This document shows positions 56,140 to 64,000 of a stretch of 64,000 nt of DNA, piece by piece. The position numbers were made by a program, and so were the translations under genes. The notes beneath the pieces were generated by a model. The model was not told the origin of the DNA, did no database searches, and was given only the letters and a program-made list of their open reading frames with translations. The DNA is from Cavia porcellus (taxonomy: Eukaryota > Chordata > Mammalia > Rodentia > Caviidae), in contig NW_026947492.1 in the NCBI RefSeq assembly GCF_034190915.1, positions 19,373,501-19,437,500 of the forward strand, given 5' to 3'. Each line of letters opens with the position of its first letter. Position 1 is the stretch's first letter.

Positions 56140-56700
56140 GGGCCTTCCCAGGGCAGAGCTGATGGCTCCCATGCCACCATATGGAGGATTCGAGATATCA
56201 GCATGTGTGAGCAGATCAATAGAGAGACCTGGGGACGCAGTCATGCTGGGAACATCAGCAGAGGCCCTGTTCGTGTAGTGAACACAGCAGATCAGGCTCC
56301 CAAACAGTTTGCCATGCCGGTTATCACCACAGCATATAAACTGGCCTCTCCTGGGCTGCGCCAGGAAATTGTGACTCAGTTGGTTACAAGTAACCTGGAC
56401 CGCTGCAGTCATTGGTTGGACTTGGTGACTCCTGGGTTGGATGACACCTGAAATTCTGGGAGTTCTGCTGCAGTATGGTACTAGAGAGGTGGCTCTGTAT
56501 GTCCATGACTCTAACAGTCCTCCTGAAATCATTAACTATGGTTCCTTATTTTTCTATGTGGGTGGATTACCCAGATTACGTACAGTGAATTTGGAAGCTG
56601 TGAAACTCTTCCCTTACACACTAACTGGTGACAGTGCTGGCCTCTTGCAGCCAGAGTTGGGCTGGTGTCTGTTCCCAAAAAGAGAACAGAATTAGAAAAG
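56140..56700 (+). pseudogene. Unidentified coding-like relic with a one-base frame shift
   Basis: Two abutting open frames look protein-like. The first (56203-56451, open upstream to about 56115) includes APKQFAMPVITTAYKLASPG and ends LVTPGLDDT; the second (56441-56695) includes ILGVLLQYGTREVALYVHD and FFYVGGLPRLRTVNLEAV, and ends in a stop after KREQN. They overlap by eleven bases at 56441-56451, so a single-base slip near there would join them. Hydrophobic/charged alternation and the lack of low-complexity sequence make it resemble a decayed coding sequence or processed pseudogene rather than chance, but I could not assign a family. No clear poly-A tail or target-site duplication is visible; a CA-rich stretch follows. 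It has no splice signals that would attach it to PKNOX2 in frame. It could be an ancient retrotransposed host gene, a fragment of an endogenous element, or coincidence. Confidence 0.35.
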
Positions 56701-57522
56701 CAAATGTGACCGGGAAAAGGAAGAAAAATTACACACACCTGTGTGCACGCGCACACACACGGTGCATCTGCAGAGCAGATGTGAGCGACTGGGTGTTGCT
56801 CTGTGCTATGGATTAGCCACACTGCTGCTCCATCGGAGCTGAATGCACTACTTTATGGAGGGCAGGAGCGCTCCGAGGAGAACCCTGAAGTCTGCAGAGT
56901 GCGGGTGGAGCCGTTCTTTGGAGAATGGGCCTCCATCTCTGCCCAGTGTGAGCACTTGCTTGTGCTAGCAGCCCCGGTGGGGGCATCGGAGCCCCCACTT
57001 CTGCCTCTGCTCAGCCCTGGCCTTCCAGACCGTCTTCCCAGGAGGCTAAACCTCTGCCTCTGGGATGCCCAGGCGGCTTCCCTGTGCAAGTCCTCCAGGT
57101 CAGCTGAGAAATGCAGACTGGCCTGGCCCTGCCCTGCCCTTTGGCTGATCAAAGTGCAGTTGGAAAGTAGATCCTGAGACCACCCCCCCAGGCCCAGGCA
57201 GCTGTGGGGGAGGACACGAGGGACCTGTTGCTGTGGGGATGGGCATGGAGCTGAGAGTGGGGGGCAGGGCTCACTCACTCGCTTATCGTGAAGAGAAACT
57301 GAGGCCTAAAATAAGACTGAGGGATGTTAAACCTTCTTATGATGTAAGAGTCCTGGAGAAGCAAACCTCACATTCCTTGTCCCCACACTGCCTTCCCAGG
57401 GAGCTGTGGAAGACCCACCAAAGACAGCCTCCTGTTCTAGCACAGCTGGAAGATTCAAAAAGTACCAGGTCCATGCCCTTGACACCTCTGACCAGATCTC
57501 TCATGATTCTGTTCAAAGAACC

Positions 57523-57655
57523 AAGTTGGGCATGGTGGTGCGTGTCTGTAATTCCGGGCTGAGGCAGGAGGGCTGCCACAAATTCGAAGTTAGCCTAGGC
57601 CATAAAGTGAGAGGGACCCTTTCCCCAACCCCCCAAAAAATCCACACAAAGATCC
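57523..57655 (+). mobile_element. B1-like SINE
   Basis: GTTGGGCATGGTGGTGCGTG, CTGTAATTCCGGGCTGAGGC, AGGAGGGCTGCCACAAATTC and a C/A-rich tail. The central segment is shortened compared with the 28.7-kb copy. Confidence 0.82.
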
Positions 57656-57924
57656 AGATTTCCTAATTCAATCCAAGGAAACTAGGTTGAATAGACTACG
57701 GTGTGCCATTCCGAGCTGGGGACAGGGGTGTTACAGGAGCTGCCCTAGTGACCTCAGACCTCTGCTGTCCCTGGTCTTCTATTTCAGTGACCAGGCTGGG
57801 CATGGTCCACTCAGTGGGGCAATCCTTAGTCCATTTGCTGGTGTGTTAACTATAGTCAGTGACTAGCTAATTATTGATTGATTAAGTGATTGATTGATTA
57901 TGAAAATGGAGAGATTTGAAAGAA

Positions 57925-58080
57925 CCCTTAAAGACAAAAGATCTGAGTCTTGGGTCACTATTTACTATCTGTGTGACTTGGGAGACCAAGCGCCTTTGAA
58001 GCTCGGTTTCCTCATCTGTAGAGCTAATGCACTTATTCTGCGTGATTGTAATAAAAATTTAATGAATTGGCTGACGGGAT
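57925..58080 (+). mobile_element. MIR SINE fragment
   Basis: TTTACTATCTGTGTGACTTG, CTCGGTTTCCTCATCTGTAG and a worn tail. The neighbouring ATTGATTGATT run at 57870-57900 is separate low-complexity sequence. Confidence 0.85.
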
Positions 58081-58274
58081 TGGCCTTTAAAGGTGTCTCC
58101 CATCCCGAAGATTAATCTCAAAGGCAATATCACTGCACCAGGCAAGGTGTTCCAGCTCCCCAGCCTCCTGCCTGCCACCAGGGCCTGTGTGATTGGGACC
58201 CTGAAATCTCTTTGGGGGAGTGGAGCAGTGCCCTTTGCCACCCCTGGGGTGGCCCTGTGTAGGGCAGAGAGATG

Positions 58275-58575
58275 AAGAGGCCAAGCGTAGGAGCCATCAT
58301 TAAAACAAGAATCATGTCGCCAGCACAGCCGAGATGCACATAATTAGAAATTAGAAAAAGGTCAGATCGCGTTATTACCAGCTCAATCAGCTGCCAAGTG
58401 CCACAGCCAGTTAATTTGGCATCTGTATTTTTTACAACCCCGCACACGTAGCCCAACGGACTGTAACTCTTTATCCGGACAGATATACTGCGAAGCCGAG
58501 CAGGGATATAAAATGAGGGACCCCAAGCAAATGAGCTGAGATAATTGAGAGATTTATTTTTTATATATATGCATG
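58275..58575. promoter_or_regulatory. Candidate conserved non-coding block
   Basis: This is non-repetitive, moderately AT-rich DNA with CATCATTAAAAC, CATAATTAGAAATTAG, CAGTTAATTTGG and GATAATTGAGAG, and with several retained CpGs (ATCGCG, CCCGCACACG, ATCCGG, GCGAAGCCG). Retained CpGs outside a promoter-like composition are typical of constrained sequence. Function is inferred. Confidence 0.4.
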
Positions 58576-59384
58576 TCAGGGTGGCTTTCCTTTGCCCTTG
58601 AATATTGACTTTCATAGATGGGATTGTCAGGAGGGCACTTGGGTCCCCAAAAACTTAGCCCCAGAGAAGGTCTCTTCCTGCTTCTCCTCCTCTTCCTGGT
58701 CCTATGCTCCCTGCCCCACCCTCAAGCCCCATGCTGGCCTGCCTGCTGTCTTCACCCTTTGGACAGCATCCTGCCCATCTCCTGCCCATGCCCAGCTGGC
58801 CCCCCAACTCTTTGCCATGCATGAAGCTTGTTGGACCCTCCCATGACCCTGCAGTCTCCTTGAGCTGCTTTTCTAGAAAACTCCCTTTGAAAAAGTGCTC
58901 CTCCAAAGCTGCCTCAAGATAGGAGCGAGCTCAGATGCAGATTTCTGAGGGGCTTCCCTCCCCTCTGAGCCTCCGCCCCCTGTTCCCCAGCAGCCCTGAT
59001 GATGGGAAGGAAGTCCTAGGATCCTCAGGAAAAGCAAGTTACCCCCTTTCACAGGCAGGAGCACTGACATCCAGAGGAATGACTCCTCAGGACCAGGAAG
59101 AACCCAGGGCTCCTGCCTCTGTGCTCCTTCTGCTGTCATTCTGCCCTGGTGGCAATAGAGTCCTCACAAATAGGACAGTGCAACCAGTGATGTCCCCCAC
59201 ACGCTGACTCCCCCAGCCCATCACCATGCCCTGGCGGCAGCTATCCATGACCATCAATCCCACGGAGCTCCCCGAGCTCCCTGGGAAGAAGCCCCTGTTC
59301 CCATGCCCCCTGCAGTGCTCACCAGTCCTATTTCTTACCTGGCCCCTTCGACCCTCTCCTTGAGCCCAGCAGCCTCTGACTGGC

Positions 59385-59645
59385 AGTTGGTAAAGTTTGT
59401 AAAATTTGCAAGTTCCCCAAACCCCTTTGAAACGTAAAAGCTTTTTGTTTTATAATATCTGATTTACAGGCCCCTGGTGCAGGACCAAGGTTTTATATAT
59501 TATGCAAGATTTCAAACTAAGGCTGTAAAACGTACGGTTTCAGTTTCATGCATGGAATTTTTTTATGTGTAAATTTTTTAACATTTATGGGGCACGTTTT
59601 AATGAGACTCTGGTGTGGCTCGAGGGACAGATTACAGCTGCCTGA
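59385..59645. promoter_or_regulatory. Candidate conserved non-coding block
   Basis: AT-rich unique sequence with TTTATAATATCTGATT, GGTTTTATATATTATGC, AACGTACGGTTTC, GTTTCATGCATGG and a TAAATTTTTTAAC run; the flanks are GC-rich. Confidence 0.35.
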
Positions 59646-59884
59646 CCACAAAGCCAGCTCTAAAATGGGGGCCCCTGGGCCGGGTCTGAAGAGGCAGGCC
59701 AAAGGCCGGAAGCTGTGAGTGAGGAGGACCACGAAGGAGGTGGACCCAGGCGCTGTGCCCACCGGGACCTCAGCCCAGCCCAGCCCAGCCCAGTTCCCCA
59801 ATCACTTTCTCCAGCCCACAGTCCAGGCTCTCTGCCTAGATAGGAGCAGAAGATCTCACAGAGACCATCAAAGGGAAAGGAAAT

Positions 59885-60008
59885 AAGAATAATCAGTGCT
59901 GGTAATAGCATTTATAGAGTACTTACCGAGTACTCTTCCAAACACTTCACATCCATTGTTCAAGCTTCTTTCTAAACCCACAAGGTGGTATTAATGTTAT
60001 CCTCATTT
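59885..60008 (-). mobile_element. MIR SINE fragment
   Basis: GTACTTACCGAGTACTCTTC, AACACTTCACATCCATTGTT and TATTAATGTTATCCTCATTT are in inverted MIR order. Confidence 0.75.
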
Positions 60009-60011
60009 CCA

Positions 60012-60062
60012 CATGGTTTGATCCCCAGCACTGGAAGAAGGAAAAAGAGAGAGGAAGGAGGA

Positions 60063-60117
<55 letters not shown>

Positions 60118-60180
60118 GAGAGAGACAGAGAGAGAGAGAGAGACAGAGAGAGAGAGAGACAGAGAGAGACAGAGAGAGAG
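60012..60180 (+). repeat. ID SINE 3' end with 118-bp (GA)n tract
   Basis: GGTTTGATCCCCAGCACTGG is the 3' end of an ID element. Its A/G-rich tail leads into an almost pure GA/GACAGA repeat from about 60063 to 60180. One strand is all purine apart from occasional C. Confidence 0.9.
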
Positions 60181-60839
60181 ATTTCCATTTTAAGAGGTGA
60201 AATCATTAGCACAAATTGAGCTAGGATGGGGCTGAGATAGAGTGAAGCTCTAACTAAGCTACACTAACCTGTTACACACCACCTGCAGCTAATCTCTTCC
60301 TACACATGCCCAGGAGCTTTAGTTTGTTTTAACCAGGTCTTGTTGAATCCTCAGCACAACTCTCAGAGAATCACTACCACTGGGTGCTAGTAATAGAATC
60401 CAGGACCTTCCACTGTGTGCAGGTCCTCCTCCACTGAACTGGGCCCCTGGCCCATGGGAGCCTCTTTTATTCTCCTCTTTACAGATGAGGAAACTGTTCA
60501 AGATCACAACTTGGGGAGCAGGGATGGCTCAGCCTCTGAAGCCCATTGTCCTTGAGTACCCTACTTGCTATTTAATTATTACAATGGCCCTATGAAATAC
60601 CCATCATCTCCATTTATCAGGGGAGGATTAAGGCCAGGGACCTTACAGCCAGTAAGTTATACAATTGAGGCTTGGCCCAGCCTCTGTCTCTGGGCCCCAT
60701 CTGCTTCTCCAGATTCTGAAGTCCCTAAAGCAGAAGTGCTAGGGCCCTGACTCAAAGTGATTTAACTTGTCATACATGCTAGTTTCCATAGAATGTGCAT
60801 TCCATCCCCATCACCTGCCCAGTCCCTGGTATTTATGCC

Positions 60840-61036
60840 TTTTTTTCCTGCCCTCCCAACCCAGTGCTGGAGCTCAAACTCAGAGCCTTAGCACTGAGCT
60901 ACACTGCAGTCCTTTCTTTACTTTTTGTTTTGAGACAGGGTCTTGCTAAGTTACCCAAGTTGAGCTCTAATTTGCAATCCACCCCCCCCCAGCTTCCCGA
61001 AGTGTTGGGGTTACAGATATGCACCACACCCAGGCC
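60840..61036 (-). mobile_element. B1-ID dimer SINE
   Basis: Inverted ID part (AGTGCTGGAGCTCAAACTCA, CACTGAGCTACACTGCAGTC) followed by inverted B1 part (TTTGAGACAGGGTCTTGCTA, GGGGTTACAGATATGCACCA). Confidence 0.82.
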
Positions 61037-61309
61037 CATGTTCCATTTTCATTCTAGGGACCCCACACTTCCAGCTGGTCAAGTGGAGCTTGCCAGGTTT
61101 GGAAAAATTCCTGATTATATTTTACCTCTGGCTCCCCAGTGACCCACAGGAAATGTCAACGCACATTAAGGAACATGTAATTATAAACTCCTTCTCCCTA
61201 AAGTGAGGGAGAATAGCTCTGGCTTCCCAACTAGCAGAGGAAGAAGGATGGGGTGGAAGGGATTATCCCCAAGGCAGGAATGCCTCCTGATTCCCACAAA
61301 ACTGAGTAG

Positions 61310-61450
61310 GTTTCTAATCTCTGGGCCTCAGGTTTCCTTATCTCTAAGAAAGTGGTAGATAACATTGCCTGTGTCCCTGTAGTGATGAGACTCAAATGAG
61401 ATAATGGAGAGAAAAGCAGTTTTGTAAATTGTAAAATACCATGTATACAA
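61310..61450 (+). mobile_element. MIR SINE fragment
   Basis: CTGGGCCTCAGGTTTCCTTA, ATAACATTGCCTGTGTCCCT and ATGAGACTCAAATGAGATAA. An inverted relic follows at about 61515-61680. Confidence 0.75.
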
Positions 61451-62634
61451 ATGTTTTGAGAGGCAAGGAATTATTGTCATCAAGTGAAGAGGCCAAGACC
61501 ATATACTGCCGCCAAGACTTGACATTCATTGAAGACCTACTACATGTCCAGAACATGTGCATACATGATCTCATCCAACCTTCAAAACCTTTAAACTGTA
61601 CATATCCTTATGTAGCATCTTGAACTGTACAAAGTTTAAAGGACTGGTCCAAAATGCCCAAGCAGCAGATAATAGATCTGGGACTGTTTGTCGCTTTTCT
61701 CATCCCGGAGACACACACCCAACACCCACAACTTTCAGAAGGAGAGAGTTACAGGATTTTCAGAAGTTTCAATCCATGGCTGGTGACTGCACTGCAGAAA
61801 TGGCGTGGTGCGGAGGCCTGCAGAGGGGGAAAGCTGCTCACACCCTGGCAGCCAGGAAGTGGAGAGTGAGGGAGGAGGCCAGGCCCCAGGGACCCACGTC
61901 TTCTATCCAGGCCCTGCTGCCCACCAGCACACTCAGCCAACGCGCTCCCTAGCAGATGCGTTCACTGATGATTGTAGCATCTACGTGGCCCAGCCACCCT
62001 GCAAAAGCCCTACCTCTGAGCACAGGAGAGTTTTGAGGGACATACCACACCCATACCACAGTGGGGACACCTCAGCAGGTGACGTCACAGGCAATAAGAA
62101 GCCTCAGTCTTGGGAATTTCCTGGGACTGGGGACTGGGTACAGTGCTATGTGATTAAAATGTGGAGTCACATCTTGCTTTGCTTTTTGGAGGAAACTTCT
62201 TTGATGAAGAAGACTGAATCTTTATTTCAAAAGAGAAGGGAGGTAGAGAAGCTGATGAGGCACAACTTGCAAAAGGAATTAAGCACACATACATCATACT
62301 TGGTGATGATATTAAATTAAGTGACACTGTAATTGCTCTAGAAGACTTGGAATAACTTTTTACATGACCTAAATCATTTAGAAAAATTGTTTAATATATC
62401 AGCCATTATTCAGACTCAGAGGGAAAAATCTAAAATTTTAAAATATAGGATAGAGGATGCTTAATTGAACACAAATGTAGAAGGGAAAAAAGCAGACATT
62501 GGGAATTATTTTTCTACTAGCTGAATGTGGACCAGCAATGAAAAAGCCAACAGTGTATTAGAAATTATTAAAGGAAATTTACAAAAAAAAATATGCCTTT
62601 AGTTCCCTATGGCTTATAAAGTGTTTTCTTATTA

Positions 62635-62730
62635 TTTTATGTTAACCCTCATTGACTCTTGTTAGAAAGGATTGTTATCCCATTCTACAAATGAGGAAAC
62701 TGAGGCTCTGAGAAGTCATGGAATTTGTCC
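62635..62730 (-). mobile_element. MIR SINE fragment
   Basis: TTGTTATCCCATTCTACAAA and TGAGGAAACTGAGGCTCTGA are strong inverted MIR landmarks. Confidence 0.85.
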
Positions 62731-62753
62731 TCTGGCACTAAAATAACAAACAT

Positions 62754-62842
62754 AACCTGGGGATTTAGATCAGTGGCGTAAGTGCCTGCCTGGCAAGCAT
62801 GAGGTTGTGAATTATATCCTGGGTACCAAACAAACAAACAAG
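62754..62842 (+). mobile_element. ID-type SINE
   Basis: ACCTGGGGATTTAGATCAGT, GCCTGCCTGGCAAGCATGAG, a decayed B box and a GGTACCAAACAAACAAACAA tail. Confidence 0.85.
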
Positions 62843-63383
62843 CATGAACCTGGCCTCAAAGGCTGTCTGATGTACCCCACAGACATTCTGTCCTTTGGGG
62901 CAGCCCCTGACTCCCACCCCCACGAACGACCTTGCTACCTTTTCTCTAATATTGAAGAGGTCCTACATATTCATTGCCTCCGAGAGTACCTTCTTACTAT
63001 GCCTTCTTAAATCTTTAAACCAATTCTATTAGCCCATAAAAAAGTAATCCTCCTGCCTGGCTTTATCAGACTCAAATATAGGCTGGGTCTCAGCCTCTGC
63101 AGAACAGATCTGATTTAAACATGTGGTACATATATTGCATTTGAGCAAAGGTATTCTGGACAGATTTTATTTTTTTATGTTGCTTAACTTATCTATATTT
63201 TCTGATTTTAAAGAAAAATAAGTACATATTTGTTACATATATTAAAGTACATGAATAGGGATGTGACGTTTTCTATGTATGTGACGGCCGAGTGTATATG
63301 TAGAGATGTGTGTGGATGTGTGTTACTTCACAAGAAGGCTTAACAATAAATGAGCAAATGAAACGTTGATTAAAATGCAAGAC

Positions 63384-63494
63384 CAGGCTGAGGATATAGC
63401 TCAGTGGCAAAACACTTGCCTAGCATGCACGAGGCCCTGGTTTCCATTCCCAGCACCAAAACAAACAACAATTAAAAAAAATAAAACCAAAACA
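63384..63494 (+). mobile_element. ID-type SINE
   Basis: AGGCTGAGGATATAGCTCAG, CACTTGCCTAGCATGCACGA, CATTCCCAGCACC and an A-rich tail with AAAC repeats. Confidence 0.85.
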
Positions 63495-63507
63495 GAATAG
63501 TCTGGCA

Positions 63508-63608
63508 ATGAACACTGAGAAGAAGAAGGAAAAGAGAAAGGGGAGGAAGGAAAGCAAGAAGGCAGGAAAAGAGAAACAGAGGGAAAGGAAAGAGAAAGAA
63601 AAAAGGGT
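63508..63608. repeat. Polypurine tract
   Basis: About 100 bases of A/G with isolated pyrimidines, between two ID elements. Confidence 0.85.
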
Positions 63609-63627
63609 TAAGAAATTAGCTTTACTT

Positions 63628-63717
63628 TTTTTTTCTTTTATCGGTACCGGGGATCGAACTCACAACCACCTGGTTGCAACGCAGGTGCTTATGCCACTGA
63701 GCTAAATCCCCAGCCCG
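63628..63717 (-). mobile_element. ID-type SINE, young subfamily
   Basis: The reverse-oriented copy has poly-T, TTTTATCGGTACCGGGGATC and an end at AAATCCCCAGCCC. GTTTACTTTT after the element resembles GCTTTACTTTT before it, a probable target-site duplication. It sits against a polypurine tract. Confidence 0.88.
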
Positions 63718-64000
63718 CAGGTTTACTTTTAGCTGGAGAAGAAAAAACTGATTGTGCAACTTTGTTTAAAGGGAAGTTGTATTAGGGAGGCGATGGATGT
63801 GCTTGGCGCCCCAGAAGGTGGGATACACCCTGCACATTGAGGCAGGAGAGGTGTTGCTTAAATGTAAGGAAAGCTTCTTCATCAGCAGGTTGGGAAAACA
63901 GAAATGGCCCAAAGCCCTGTCCCAGGGACGGGCGCAGCCTAGCAGGGCTGTGGGTCCTTGCCCTCCCCCTGCCCTGGCCTGGATCATCCTGTGAGGCCCC

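Larger units (their letters stand above)
55798..64000 (+). other. PKNOX2: PKNOX2 intron following coding exon 3 (continues past the window)
   Basis: It starts with the GTAAAG donor. The next expected exon, encoding the MVKAIQVLR block of the MEINOX domain, was searched for by eye and is not present. The stretch holds an unidentified coding-like relic at 56.15-56.70 kb, a B1 at 57.5 kb, MIRs, AT-rich non-coding blocks at 58.3-58.57 and 59.39-59.64 kb, a long GA repeat at 60.06 kb and ID elements at 62.75, 63.38 and 63.63 kb. Confidence 0.88.

Noticed and set aside
60003..60212. Ser/Leu or Arg/Glu repeat proteins read from the GA tract
   Set aside because: These are artefacts of a dinucleotide repeat open in several frames; the same applies to the CA/TG-repeat open frames near 3.9, 19.0, 20.2, 23.6 and 52.3 kb.
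61805..62320. Plus-strand open frame of 171 codons
   Set aside because: It runs from GC-rich into AT-rich unique sequence, with no family resemblance. The next PKNOX2 exon should encode MVKAIQVLR and this frame does not contain it.
1..64000. CRISPR arrays, operons, prokaryotic mobile elements, rRNA genes
   Set aside because: Nothing of this kind was seen. The repeats are mammalian SINE/LINE copies and microsatellites, and the only supported gene is a spliced mammalian one.

Overview
The window is nuclear DNA from a mammal, most likely a rodent outside the mouse/rat group. Coding density is very low, splice signals are canonical GT-AG, and there are many (CA)n, (GA)n and (CT)n tracts. Ancient MIR, L2 and L1 relics lie among short SINEs of the tRNA-derived ID type and the 7SL-derived B1 type, some joined as B1-ID dimers. 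No B2 elements were seen. Beaver-, squirrel- or dormouse-like rodents fit; the exact species cannot be read from the sequence.

The only protein gene I can support is PKNOX2 (PREP2), on the + strand. It encodes a TALE-class homeodomain transcription factor. Three coding exons are present: 24413-24521 (residues 1-29, including the start codon), 38788-38927 (residues 30-76) and 55626-55797 (residues 76-133). Phases join without a break. The second and third exons bring in the start of the MEINOX (MEIS/PREP N-terminal) region that binds PBX proteins. The remaining exons, including the homeodomain, lie beyond the right edge. Untranslated 5' exons are probably to the left or unrecognised in 1-24412.

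Region by region: 1-24412 is 5' intron or untranslated-exon territory with an L1 3' relic, an AT-rich block, SINEs, a local duplication at 17.6-17.9 kb and several non-repetitive AT-rich blocks that look like conserved non-coding elements. Intron 24522-38787 carries a B1/ID pair, B1-ID dimers, a CpG/GC-box cluster near 31.95 kb and L2/MIR relics. Intron 38928-55625 carries a 7-bp tandem array, further SINEs, and homeodomain-site-dense non-coding blocks near 42.3, 50.4-50.9 and 53.3-53.6 kb. From 55798 to the right edge is the next intron. It holds an unidentified frame-shifted coding-like relic (56.15-56.70 kb), non-coding blocks near 58.4 and 59.5 kb, and a long GA tract.

Points most worth following are the start-codon neighbourhood (a start-stop uORF plus two ATG-ATG pairs, the second aligning with the PKNOX1 start), an apparent S-to-G change in the MEINOX region, a weak UG-flanked splice acceptor, the unidentified 56.2-kb relic and the candidate regulatory blocks.
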